Of a DNA stretch of 64,000 nt, positions 47,211-58,162 are shown one piece after another. The position numbers and the translations under genes are program-made. How positions within the stretch are numbered: position 1 is the stretch's first letter; each line of letters begins with the position of its first letter. The notes below the pieces were generated by a model. It made no database searches. It worked only from the letters and a program-made list of their open reading frames with translations, and was not told the DNA's origin. The DNA comes from Nemertoderma westbladi (lineage: Eukaryota; Xenacoelomorpha; Nemertodermatida; Nemertodermatidae), in contig JAUCBJ010000752.1 of NCBI GenBank assembly GCA_032718475.1, positions 1-64,000 on the forward strand. The letters run 5' to 3'.

Positions 47211-47545
47211 GTAAAACCAACGTACTCAACTCAGTTTCTTACCTACTTCTTGCCCTACCATACCCATAACCATCTCATTCCAAACCTACTGATCAGCTGT
47301 CTGCGACTGGCGTCAACTGATTGCATGCAACGTTTGGGTTTAGGTCTAGTGGCATTTTGCTTTGCATTACTTATGAAAGTCCGTAACTGAAAGACCCCTA
47401 ACATTCAGTTCTTTTCACATTTAATTTTTACAATATTATTTATCCGGAGGTAAAATGCCTAAAAAGCTGCTGTGTAGTTAGACCTTTAGAGGTTCTACAG
47501 ACACTATGGTACCGAAAGGGTTAAAATAGTATAAAGAATGACTTA
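47211..47545 (+). repeat. dispersed repeat, copy A
   Basis: Begins GTAAAACCAACGTACTCAAC and ends GTATAAAGAATGACTTA. Closely matches 57800-58162, with a degenerate relative at 18730-18800. No terminal inverted repeats or ORF are evident. Confidence 0.9.
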
Positions 47546-47594
47546 ACTTACCCCATCAATGTTTAAATCCTGAACTAGTATCGTTAACCCAGTC

Positions 47595-47846
47595 ATGTCA
47601 TCGTTTTCAAGAGTCAAATCGGTGATGACGACGTTAACCGTTGGTGCGGCCAACACTGTAAGTAGAATTAAAACTTATAAGAGGAAGGTGATGACTTCTC
47701 TTTCCTCTGAAAGAAGGCTCGATAAGTCGTATGAGCGCACCAACAACCAGACCAGCGTTAAAGAAACGATCGCTGTCGAGCCCCTTTTGGTTAATTACAG
47801 CGAACGTTTCACTGGAAGAGAGATCTCTATAGACAATATAAATTAA
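47595..47846 (+). CDS. small basic ORF, unsupported function
   Basis: 83 codons, Ser/Thr/Lys-rich (TTLTVGAANTVSRIKTYKRK). No domain or splice evidence. Low confidence that it is a gene. Confidence 0.2.
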   Translation: MSSFSRVKSVMTTLTVGAANTVSRIKTYKRKVMTSLSSERRLDKSYERTNNQTSVKETIAVEPLLVNYSERFTGREISIDNIN

Positions 47847-47908
47847 ATAATGTACTATTGTATATCTCATGATAATTAGAATTGGTTATTTACATTCCGT
47901 CTACTCAC

Positions 47909-47981
47909 TTAATAATAGCTCATTCGGTAAAGCGCCTAACTTTAGACCTTGAAGTAATGAGTTCAATACTGGGTCATTACT
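47909..47981 (+). repeat. tRNA-like SINE head
   Basis: TAGCTCATTCGGTAAAGCG resembles a tRNA A box with D-loop, and GAGTTCAATAC resembles a B box at the right distance. The acceptor arms do not pair, so this is a relic or SINE rather than a tRNA gene. Confidence 0.55.
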
Positions 47982-48166
47982 TCATTTTTATTATGGAAAA
48001 TAATGTAATCGTGCCCTGGAAATATAATATTTTATATCTATTATTTAGAAAAACCTATACTTATTCTTTATAATATTTAATTTATTTTATACGTATACAA
48101 TAGTGTAAATAATATTTTCATACCTACATAAACATAAATTATTACATATTACATAGAAACACTTAC

Positions 48167-48326
48167 ATCATAAACACCATAGTATTATAGTTGACTTTAA
48201 ACTTCTTTGCTGCCGGTTCACCTTTACGGTCTTTCTTCTTCTTGACTCCGTTGGAAACATGGAGTATTACTGATTCTATAAACCTATTTGTTGACGTCCC
48301 TCCCCTGGCTACAACGGATTTTATTT
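48167..48326 (-). CDS. candidate exon, YNTMVF type
   Basis: On the minus strand it follows TCTAACAG and precedes GTAAGTG. It reads FIESVILHVSNGVKKKKDRK then KVNYNTMVF, matching the exon at 23463-23635 in sequence pattern and donor phase. It is basic and lysine-rich in the middle. The function is unknown. Confidence 0.5.
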
Positions 48327-48603
48327 CTGTTAGAAGATGATTCATTATTAGATCTAAAATAATGATATTATTAACCTTGTAATAATTGCTAATTGCTACT
48401 GTATAAATAGAGAAAGATAGGCATCATATTGCACTTTATCCACCCGGAATTCATTACGCCGATATATTTATATGTTTAAGCTTTAATATGTAATGCGATC
48501 GACACTGCCAGATATTTTTCAGCTATTTATTCCTTCTGCTAATAGATATTAGTTTTCTTCATTATTTTATGAAATTGTTATAATCTTACTCTTATTTTTT
48601 TTC

Positions 48604-48746
48604 CTGTATCTTATATGTATGTCATATATATCTTATATGTATCTTATATGTATCTTATATGTATCTTATGTATCTTGTATCTTATATGTATGTCATATAT
48701 ATCTTATATGTATATTATATGTATCTTATATATATCTTATATATCT
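48604..48746. repeat. TATCTTATATGTATC-type microsatellite
   Basis: Imperfect 10-15-base AT-rich reiteration. Confidence 0.9.
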
Positions 48747-49064
48747 TAAACGACACCATAAGGCCATGATATATACAGAGGTGGCCTTTGTGTGAAATTT
48801 GATTTATATCGGGGCCATATAGTGTAAATTGTGGCGGTAGTGCGTAACGCCTATATGGCCATGTGGCTATTGTGACAGAGGCCGGATATTATTGAAATTA
48901 TGAAATTTTTTGATTGATTTTACATAAATTTTGTGAGTCAGAAATGAAAAAAATTGTCAATAATATTTTAAAAAAATATATTTTTTGCATATAATTTGAA
49001 AAAAGTATTCACATTTTATTTTTCTTTTTTACCCTCCTTCAAGGAAATGAATAATTAAAATTGT

Positions 49065-49487
49065 GTGTGTACTAGTGTTTAAACGGGATCAGACTTTTCG
49101 GGATTTCCGGGATCGGGACCGGGATTACCACCCTCGGGATCCCGATTTTCGGGATCGGGATTGCAATTTGAATTCAATTTTCTTAAAAGTTTTATATCTG
49201 GAGTTGTTTGTACGAAATGGGTTTTTACTCAAATATTAGTAATATAAAGTTATAGTAAAATTAATTTATAGTTGATTACTGGATGGTTTACTATGACGAA
49301 ATACAAATTCGTTACAAAAATAATATTTTGTTCTGGTTCAATATTTATATAATATTCAACAATTTTACTTCACTATTTATACTTCGGGATCCAGTTCCAT
49401 AAAAGTCGGGATCGGGACCGGGATAACATTTTTCGCCGGGATCCCGATCTTTCGGGATCGGGATCCTGTTTAAACACTAGTGTGTAC
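49065..49487. mobile_element. hAT-type MITE with perfect 8-bp duplication
   Basis: The element body is 49073-49479 (407 bp). The ends are TAGTGTTTAAACGGGATC on the left and, read in reverse, TAGTGTTTAAACAGGATC on the right. The octamer GTGTGTAC flanks both sides (49065-49072 and 49480-49487). TAGTG ends with an 8-bp duplication fit the hAT superfamily. The subterminal parts are reiterated CGGGATCGGGA words. It encodes no protein. Confidence 0.93.
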
Positions 49488-49489
49488 AA

Positions 49490-50580
49490 TGTACATCTTA
49501 TTTGGACACCAAACTGAGAATTCATTCACAACTTGATGACCAATTTCAGCCATTGTAAAATATACCAGACTTTCTGCTGTTATATTTCACTTTCCAGTTT
49601 ACCCCAATGTAAAGAATACCAGGTTTTCACTAAAAATACAGGTTACAGAAGGGCTGAATATAACCAAAACAATAAACGATTTAGTATCTGTAAAGGTTAT
49701 AAGACTGAAATGAGTGCAAAAAACACTTAATAAGGATTTAAAAAAAATACAAATTCTTCAAATATAAAATTACAATATAATTTCGACCGAAAAGTGAAAA
49801 CCTGGTATTCTTCACATGGGCAACCATTTCAGGTTTCAGCTACTAAATGCAGAAAGATTATACATTTTTGCAATAAAATTGGGTCCAAATATGAGGCTTA
49901 CCAACAACATTGTTCAGGAGTAGCTCTTGTGAGTTATAGAACCCACACTTCACTTAACTATGAATTTAACTAGGCCGATAGATATAATACAACGTTCGGT
50001 TTGTTTGTTAAGGTTTGGCATGTTTCATCTTTAGTTTGAGAACGTTGAGTCGTTGGTATATTTGTTTGTCAGTTTTTCCGGGAAATAGACGACGGACAGA
50101 TGCAATTTTGGTAATATTTCTCGGAATCCGCTTTCCGTTTATCTCTTCTCTGAAGGCTTCGCAGAGACGTACAGATTAATTCGGTGACCAAACAGCCCAC
50201 TTGGATTTCAGCAGTTGTTGTTTACTCTTCCTCGTATTATTCACATTCCTAAACAAGAAAGTATGAAATATGTAAGATTACTTGAGAATGTATGAATGAA
50301 TATAAAAAAACAATACGATAGGATAATAATTAATAAGCGGACAATTCCGACCCGAACACGGACCCGGAACGGCGACACGGAAAATCCAACACCGACAATT
50401 GTGGCCCAATTAAGTTTCATGGATATTTTAGTGGGTCGGCGGAATTAGCTGTCCTTGTTAATAAGCATTTAGACTTTTTGTAGTAAATCGTTCTTAATTA
50501 AAATTTATCGCTATTTTACATTATGTAATATTCGATATACTGTGCTCGTTTATAAGTTGTTCGCTGCAAGAAGTCAATAA
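49490..50580. other. no gene seen
   Basis: AT-rich with short frames only. The 65-codon + frame at 49533-49730 has no support. Confidence 0.5.
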
Positions 50581-50584
50581 AATC

Positions 50585-52084
50585 TCAATCTATATTATTA
50601 TGTGGGTAGGAAATAGGGTTGATTGTATGGGTCATAATTAATTGACAATATACCATAAACACCAACAAAAAAATATTATAGTATAGCATATTATAATTTG
50701 CATTGTTTGTGTTTTTATGGTGGGTGATATAATAAATATTAATAAATAAATAATATTGGCCTGAGGTCAAAACAAAACTATAATTATATAAATAAAAAAC
50801 AAACTTTTCCCTTGAAGGTGAAACGTCTAAAGCATTGGAATCTGGTCCTATAGCATTGGTATCTGGTCCTATAGCATTGGTATCTGGTCCTATAGCATTG
50901 GAATCTGGTCCTATAGCATTGGAATCTGGTCCTGTAGCACTGGTATCTGGTCCTATAGCATTGGAATCTGGTCCTATAGCATTGGAATCTGGTCCTATAG
51001 CATTGCAATCTGGTCCTATAGCATTGGAATCTGGTCCTATAGCATTGGAATCTGGAGCAGTAGAACCAGGATGTGAAAGAGCAAAGTTGAATGCCCTTTG
51101 ATGTCTATCACGTGCTGCTAAAGCCTCACTGGTTGACTGAACAGCATCATATGTCCGTAATTGTGTATCCCTAGAATGACCCATTGAGTGAGCAGCGTTT
51201 ACTTTTTCATGGACTTCTCCGAGTAGTCTTTGGTTGAAAAAAATCTTGGCGTGCCAAAAACTAGTCGATCCTGCCTTCGACTTGGAACCTGAGACGAGTT
51301 TTTGCCACAGGTTAAGTGGGATGCTGGTGTTGTTAAGTTGCTCTACATTACGTTTCGCAAATACGAAACTTGAATCAGAAGACAACGTATGAGAAGTGTA
51401 TAATGTGCGACCGATATAAACCCATTTCTTTAATAAAACGTAATCCTTATAGCTAATGATAATTTTCTGTGGTCCATAAAATCCTGAGGTCTTGTGATTT
51501 GGTACTTGAAAAATAAACACATTATTACCGCTGATATCTTTGGTTACAAAACCCTCCTTGAAATGTTTCAGTTTTAAGTTCTTTACAACACACTCTCGCA
51601 ATCCCAGGTCGTATATTATTAGACTTATAAGATACGTTTGCATTTCTGTCAGTTCGTCTTTGTCATCAACGTCAGGTAACCTTGTAATATTGATGCGAAT
51701 TTTATCAATATATGAAGACGTCTGAAACTTATTTATCTCCTCAGCTGTAGGCATGGTTTCCGTCGCCCTTTGGCGAACTGTATAGGCATGCTTTCTAACA
51801 TCGGACTTCTGTCGCCGTTGTAAATCTTTTGTCACTGTCAGGCCTTTCACGGCCCCGCTAACATCATTTAAGACAAGAAATTCAAAGTATCTCTGAAGTC
51901 TCCTTAGTACGGCTTTCAGTGTATTGGCAGACCGGGTGCCACCACCACGAATTTTCTCAGAAGCTACTTGACAGTATGCATTATGTAATTTTTGTGGATC
52001 ACTTATCTCATCGAACCTTAGTATGTAGTTCTCTTTATTATCACCCACATGTTTAAAGAATGTTCTCACACTCGAAGCTATCAT
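50585..52084 (-). CDS. tyrosine recombinase with heptapeptide tail
   Basis: The frame is open to 52129, but the first 15 codons come from a LINE scrap and flanking AT-rich DNA. The methionine at 52084 (MIASSVRTFF) is the better start, though an upstream exon is possible. A SAM-like N-terminal core-binding region is followed by the catalytic domain. Residues are given in the 514-residue reading from 52129: Arg 178 (LGLRECVV), Lys 213 (NHKTSG), His 314/318 (AHSMGHS) and Tyr 327 (LRTYD). The usual second Arg box is atypical (FWHAKIFFNQR). Enzymes of this class move Crypton-like or DIRS-like elements by site-specific recombination. The tail has 11 GPDSNAI-type repeats, then a hydrophobic AT-rich read-through that is probably not native. 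A relic of the same family is at 30563-34835. Confidence 0.65.
   Translation of the reverse strand: MIASSVRTFFKHVGDNKENYILRFDEISDPQKLHNAYCQVASEKIRGGGTRSANTLKAVLRRLQRYFEFLVLNDVSGAVKGLTVTKDLQRRQKSDVRKHAYTVRQRATETMPTAEEINKFQTSSYIDKIRINITRLPDVDDKDELTEMQTYLISLIIYDLGLRECVVKNLKLKHFKEGFVTKDISGNNVFIFQVPNHKTSGFYGPQKIIISYKDYVLLKKWVYIGRTLYTSHTLSSDSSFVFAKRNVEQLNNTSIPLNLWQKLVSGSKSKAGSTSFWHAKIFFNQRLLGEVHEKVNAAHSMGHSRDTQLRTYDAVQSTSEALAARDRHQRAFNFALSHPGSTAPDSNAIGPDSNAIGPDCNAIGPDSNAIGPDSNAIGPDTSATGPDSNAIGPDSNAIGPDTNAIGPDTNAIGPDSNALDVSPSREKFVFYLYNYSFVLTSGQYYLFINIYYITHHKNTNNANYNMLYYNIFLLVFMVYCQLIMTHTINPISYPHNNID
50829..51056 (-). repeat. 21-bp coding minisatellite, 11 copies
   Basis: The minus strand encodes GPDSNAI with C, T and A variants. 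It lies in frame inside the recombinase ORF, just after the catalytic tyrosine domain. Confidence 0.95.
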
Positions 52085-52106
52085 TAAGATATAATTATAA
52101 TAATAT

Positions 52107-52171
52107 AATAATTTCATCAGGAATCCCATATAATGAAAGTATGCTGAACATACGTGAGCGAGAGACTGAAT
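52107..52171 (+). repeat. 65-bp internal LINE scrap
   Basis: Identical over about 65 bases to 32009-32073, inside the RT coding region of the LINE. It is not a 3' end, so it did not arise by ordinary retrotransposition. Confidence 0.9.
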
Positions 52172-52174
52172 GTT

Positions 52175-52922
52175 TTAATGATTCTTCATTATAATCTGCT
52201 TTCAAATAATCCATCATAGGAGGTTCACCTGGTTCACCAGCGTCAATAGCAGGTAGTATATAACGACTTGGATCATGTAACAATCATGTTCATCATGGAT
52301 CATGGATCACAATCATGGATCATGTTACATGTTACAATTTTATTTTTGGGAGTCATCAGCTGTTACGATTTTCCAATGGAGAGGGAAGAATTTGATTTCA
52401 TGGAAAGTCCCCTCCCCACCACGCCTATTTGAACATTTTATATAAATGTATAATAAATATAATAAACCTGTTTATTCTTATGAATATTATAATAAACTGA
52501 TAAGTATTTTGTTGAAAGTTTTTTGCTTTGAAGTTGAAAAATTGCAACCTGTAAACAGCATAAATTAACTTAAGCAAAATAAATCACAATGTTATATTAG
52601 TTTTTGATTACTGGCTACAAATTCAGTTACATTGTTATAGATTGATGAGTTTTTTTGATGTCCCTGTCAATAATGATCAACAAGGACTACAATTCACCCA
52701 TTGCGAGATTGAACCCGCGACCTAGGGATGAGATAAATAACCCATGGCACCCAATTCCTCTACTATTAATACTATTTTATTAATTTAAATATTAAATATT
52801 TATATTAAGAATAAGAGCCTAGCATATATAATATCATAAATAGCAGCTTTCCTATGCAATTCTTATATATCTATTAATTAAATTTAATTAATTTTAAATA
52901 TTTAAATATATTACCTATATAA
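52175..52922. other. no gene seen
   Basis: AT-rich, with overlapping short CATGGATCA/ATCATG words at 52265-52330. A tRNA B-box-like word in the reverse sense (GGTTCAATCTC) occurs near 52700 without a clear A box. Confidence 0.5.
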
Positions 52923-53150
52923 TAGGGTGTAGTGAATTTTCGAAATTTCTGATTTTCGTTCCAGAACTCAGTCAAAATATGAGGTTGGATATCAATAGCA
53001 ACTATGCAAAAGATTTTTTCAATCTGAAAAGTAGAAGTCATGTCTCCGTGCCACTGAAATTTTCAAATTAATTAACAAAAATGGACAGAGTAGAATGCCA
53101 TAGGAAGACACAAAATTAATTTTGGCCGAGTTGAAAAAATTTTATTTTTT
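52923..53150. repeat. left terminal inverted repeat
   Basis: Nearly identical to the complement of 55933-56252, apart from a short deletion near 53085. Confidence 0.95.
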
Positions 53151-53362
53151 AAAAATGTCTACTTTTTCTGAATTGTTGTTGGAATGTTTCTGAAATGGTA
53201 AATTGCAAATTAGGTAATAGCAAAAAAAGGTTAATATGCGACAAAATACTTCAGTTGTGATGTTTTTAGAATATAATTAAGTGTTTTCAGAAGACAAATG
53301 CTCTAATATAAGTTCAATAAAGAGTTGTTAGGATACACCGTTTATGAATGCTAGGATTAAGA

Positions 53363-55360
53363 CTATCTCATGTAATTTTCAGAATACAAATTGTTTCTTA
53401 GTGTTAAACGCTTTCCGTTGTTTCCTGGCATCAATCCTCGAAAGTACAGTATTAGTTTATCTCTCTCATTACTCCCAACAACTTCCATCGACACTTCAGT
53501 CACGATTCGGACCATCCTTTCAACAACCTGAGTGTGACATGGGTAGTCAAGATTAGGAAGATCGAGATCTTTAGAAACAAATATGCTACTGAGATCACAA
53601 TCTAAAATATCCTTAGTCAATGGTGGATCGACCTTAGTTGAATCGACTGTGGCTTTATGTTCACCATCAAGGTAGCGGGTCCACTTTACAAGTTGGAAAA
53701 GGTTTAGTGATCCATCTTTAATTGTGGCATTTAATCAGGAACCACATCGGAGAATACACATTAATGATATATTTAACAATAACAGTAAGTCCCTCACTAG
53801 GTGAATGATCTGATATATATATGCGACATATACGATTTGCGGTGGTAACCCATCTTGAATGACTGAGCTTACCAGGATCAAGTCGAGCCAATCTTTCATC
53901 ACAATGTCCATCAATGATCGAGCATGTAATTAAATAAAGATATTTTTGATCCGTTGACAATTCCTTGATTACTGATTGTGGAAGTTTTGTGAAGGTTTCT
54001 GATGTGATCGGCATATATTCAATCACATCCATTCTTGGTTGATTCGCATTTTCCATTTGCAATTCATTCTCCAATTAAACCTTTGAATGCTTTAGGACCT
54101 GAAGTAGGCCCATCAACTAAGGTAAATAGGTGGCGCAGGGGGAGTTCATTCATATGCAACATGCAGATAGACCATTGTAAAGGTCTTTCAAGTTTCAATT
54201 CTAACAAATGAATCACACCAGCATGAACTCCAGTATTTAAAGGAGTACCATCACAACCAACAACTACAATATCTGACAAAGACAAAGACCTTTCCTGGAA
54301 GAAATATAGTATTGATGTTAATATATCCTCGGCTCGGCCTCCCTTAGGACTAACATGACTAAGATAGCATCCTCCTGGTTCTGTCACCATTACATAATGT
54401 TCTTCTAATTTGGATTTTACATGGTTAGATGTGGATTCATCTTTTGTTAGAGTTAAATCCTTTCGGCCTTCAAAATATAATCCAGTGATTGATTCTGACC
54501 GAGAAAGTGATGATTCAAATATAGATGATCGACGTTTTGCTAATTTTCTTCTGATATTGTGATGATCAACAACATCTTTTGATGAGAAGCTTTCCCCTTT
54601 TATGTCTTGAGATGTTGCTGAAATAATTGCAGCTGCAGCACGATCTGGAATTGCATATCTATCAGCTTCCCTACAAGCAGAAATGTACAAATTCCTATTT
54701 TGAGATGTACTGGTATGACTGGATGTTGATGGTTCAGGAGGAAATACATCCATCGGACTTTGATCTTCAGGTGGGTTAGAAGATTCAGTTACTGTAGAAG
54801 ATTTGGCAACCCTTTCCTGTTCGATACACTGCCTCTTATTTTGAGCTTCCTCCCTTTCCGCCCTGCGTTCAGATTTAATATGTTTCTCAGTAGCAATCCT
54901 TGCTGCATTACCATCTTTACCTCCAATATGTAATAAACGCCCTGCTCTCTGATCCTCCAGAAAATCTACTTCAGCATCATTTGGTTCCTTGGCAATTTCA
55001 AATAATTTCTTAAAATGTTTCTGATATTCTACTAGTCGCTCAGAGTAAAACGTCTCCAATTCTCGCGCCTTGGGTACTTTGCTAACATCATCACGAATAT
55101 ATCATCACCAACTCACTCAAGATTTTCTTAGTCACTCCTTTTAGAGTATAGGTGGGAATGCTGGCACGGATATAAACAGAAATAACATCCTTGGCAGCTA
55201 ATTGTGCAACATAGGATAGTTTTGGGTTGGAAGGAATTGATGCTTGCAACAATTTAAAATGACGTAGAACATCACCAATAGTCGGAAGTTGGGTCAGTGG
55301 CAACTGTGTTGGACTCCCAAATAATGAAGTGTTAACCTTTTGACGAGTTCTTTTCGACAT
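53363..55360 (-). pseudogene. transposase relic, same family as 8408-11029
   Basis: Four minus frames in order: 55360-55091, 55059-54064, 54074-53718 and 53620-53363. The first has LPTIGDVLRHF, matching LPTNAEVLKSV of the intact gene. The second has the catalytic block VVVGCDGTPLNTG and the C-x2-H motif in CMLHMNELPLRHLF. The third has LSHSRWVTTANR, matching DARWMAKANY. The last has PCHTQVVERMVRIV with the likely catalytic Glu. Stops and frameshifts separate the blocks, so it is dead. The N-terminal part of the second frame is charged and coiled-coil-like (KSERRAEREEAQNKRQ). Confidence 0.8.
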
Positions 55361-55932
55361 TTTAGAAATATAATTAAATCGTCAGAATTTAAAAGTCCTA
55401 TATACTAGTCTATAGTTTACAGCAGTAGTAGCAGTTTAGTTTTTAATGCATACCGGTACAAATCATATGAATGTCATAATGTCATAAATTAATTACACAC
55501 TAAAGTTGTACTACTAAAGAATAAATGTGAAAGTGAAAGTAAATGAGTGTATGCCTAGCCCTTGTCCGGTACTAACATACAGATAGAATTTAGGTCAGAA
55601 ATAATAAATGCTTGTTGGGTTGATTTATCCAAACATAGAGGAGGGAATTTTGAAATCTATGAATCAAAACTTGTCATATTAAATGCTAGTTAGCGAGCTG
55701 TCATAAACTGTGTGTTTTCTTTAAACTATTCAATAAATTTAACTAATAAATTATTAATTAAATCAAATTAATTAAGCCTGTTGGCAGTTTTATTCTAAAA
55801 ACACTTAGTTATTATATTCTATGAACTTCATTATCGTATTATAAGTACTTGTACATTTATTGGTATTTATTTATTTTGCAATTTAAATTTTCATATTTTT
55901 GGAAAAAATGGTTCAACAATTTGAAAAAATGT

Positions 55933-56252
55933 TGAAATTTTGAAAAAATAAAATTTTTTGAACTCGGCCAAAATTAATTAACTGTCTTCCTATGGCATTC
56001 TACTCTGTCCATAGATTCAATAAAACGTAACTTTTACAAAATCCGATAATTGGTTCTCTTTCTAGAGCCATCTAGATTTAGACAAATATGACATTTTTGT
56101 TAATTAATTTGAAAATTTCAGTGGCACGGAGACATGACTTCTACTTTTCAGATTGAAAAAATCTTTTGCATAGTTGCTATTGATATCCAACCTCATATTT
56201 TGACTGAGTTCTGGAACGAAAAACATAAATTTCGAAAATTCACTACACCCTA
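55933..56252. repeat. right terminal inverted repeat
   Basis: Partner of 52923-53150. Confidence 0.95.
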
Positions 56253-56269
56253 CTATATAACCCACTTGC

Positions 56270-57600
56270 TTAAAGGCCGAGCATAACATGGCCATGCGTG
56301 TGTTGACTCTTTGATTTTGGAAATAATCGGTCTAGCAGAAAATCAGAGAATGTTTCCCAAGTGATAGACGCCCAAGGACCGAAATTTGAAACAGCTACTA
56401 AAATCTAATTGACCCCCCCCCTCAAACCATCTCTAATTAGACCCGCCACCCACCCATTCAACTACGGATATCAACCCACCCGCCCACCAGAATGTTGTCT
56501 AATTTCAAACTTCTCAGGTCAGCCCACCCGCCCACCAATTAAATTTTACCTTATTAGCTCACAATTTTCATCATTATTTCAGGAAACAGACTTAGAAAAT
56601 TTTCGACTTTCGTTTCATTATCTACCAGTACCTGTACTACTATTATGCATAATGTATAACACATTCATTAAAATAAGTAGCAGCAAACTCTGGTATTATT
56701 ATATAAAAGTACAAACACAGTAATGATGTGTCCGACTCCACTTACCTCAAATATTCGTAGAAAATAAACGATGGATGAACTGATGCGGTACGAATCCAAG
56801 AATCTTTCAGTGAATGCTACAAACTCTTACAGGTAGAGTAAACTTATTACCTTTATTGCTGAATTGCCTCATTTTTTATTATTTATATTTTACTCTTTAC
56901 ACTGAACACACAAGGTCTGGCCTGACACTGTCTCTATACTGATGAGTCATTCAAAGACCTTGCCCGCGGCAGCAAGTAGACTATCACCACACCACAAGGA
57001 ACATTCTTCAGATGTATACTGCGCCAATGATACACATCCAAGATTGGTTTGGACTTTGATGTATGCGAAGACCAATAGGAAGTTAATGCCCAGTGTCACT
57101 CTTCCTGGTGTCTCAGCCAGTGGACTAACATTACTTCAAAGAACATTCCCCGTACAACCTTGGTAGATATTATCTTTCGGCAGTTTATGTATGAACAACC
57201 AATAGAAAGTGTCCTGTCTCACTATGGCACTGTGAGGTCTCATCCTTAACATTACTTATTTATTGGAAGCATTCGACCAATAGAATGTGTCCTTTCAGCT
57301 GTTTCTATACTGATGAGTCCTTCAGAGTCCTCAGTAATTGGTTTAGGTCCTACTATTACTACAACAGCACTCCTTCCACAACCACAGTCTTAGTATATTG
57401 GATTCTAGAGTTTGTGTAAACTCAATTCTGCAATTGATTAAGTAAAGTATAGATTTTAAGGGCTTCCAGGCGCCATTGTTGGCCAAGCCTAAATTCTTGA
57501 ATTGTTCCTTTTTTCATTCTTTGTTCATTCTACTTTAATACTTATATATAATATACTTTAATACTTCATTATTATCATATTGATTAACCGTGTTCATCAA
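56270..57600. other. no gene seen
   Basis: Contains CCCACC-rich stretches at 56410-56540 and a loosely repeated CTATACTGATGAGTC word (56935 and 57307). The 104- and 74-codon + frames have no recognisable domain. Confidence 0.5.
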
Positions 57601-57601
57601 G

Positions 57602-57722
57602 ATGCCGAAGAGAAAGGCGACGATTTGCACTCACTGCCTTGGTACTGAAGGCAAACGGAAACACAATCGGACAATATGCCCGCGATGTGAGAGGGGTCTA
57701 CCAGTGGTACTTCCATTCCATG
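57602..57722 (+). CDS. candidate first exon with zinc-ribbon-like cysteines
   Basis: ATG at 57602 opens MPKRKATICTHCLGTEGKRK then NRTICPRCERGLP, ending at a GTTAGT donor. Two C-x2-C pairs about 16 residues apart suggest a small zinc ribbon. No downstream exon is identified. Confidence 0.4.
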
Positions 57723-57799
57723 GTTAGTTTTATTATTAGGCCTATATTTGTGCTTGTCTTTCATCGTAGGCCTATCTGCCTGCCTATTGTATTATTTTC

Positions 57800-58162
57800 G
57801 TAAAACCAACGTACTCAACTCAGCTTCTTGCCTACTTCTTGCCCAACCATACACATAACCATAACCAACTTGCATGTGTGTGTATAATATCTCATTCCAA
57901 ACCTAATGATCAGCTGTCTGTGACTGGCGTCAACTGATTGCATGCAACGTTTAGGTCTAGTGGCTTTTTGCTTTGCGTTACTTATGAAAGTCCTTAACTG
58001 AAAGACCCCTAACATTCAGTTCTTTTCACATTTAATTTTTACCATTATTATTTATCCGGAGGTAAACACTTTAGCCTAAAAAGCTGCTGTGTAGTTAGAC
58101 CTTTAGAGGTTCTACAGATACTATGGTACCGAAAGGGTTAAAATAGTATAAAGAATGACTTA
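57800..58162 (+). repeat. dispersed repeat, copy B
   Basis: Direct-orientation copy of 47211-47545, with an extra ~30-base block near 57860 and a short tandem echo of its end at 58165-58200. Confidence 0.9.

Larger units (their letters stand above)
52915..56260 (-). mobile_element. hAT-like DNA transposon, long TIRs, decayed transposase
   Basis: The element body is 52923-56252 (3330 bp). Its ends are TAGGGTGTAGTGAATTTTCG and the exact complement. The octamer CTATATAA flanks both sides (52915-52922 and 56253-56260). The inverted repeats run about 230 bp on the left and about 320 bp on the right, which has an extra ~80-bp block. TAGGG ends and an 8-bp duplication point to hAT, though such long inverted repeats are more Mutator-like. 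It encodes a broken relative of the 8408-11029 protein. Confidence 0.93.

Noticed and set aside
47909-47981. Functional tRNA gene
   Set aside because: The acceptor stem does not pair and the anticodon region is irregular.
50585-50820. Hydrophobic C-terminal ~80 residues of the recombinase as a membrane anchor
   Set aside because: AT-rich read-through after the coding repeats. Composition matches the intergenic DNA.
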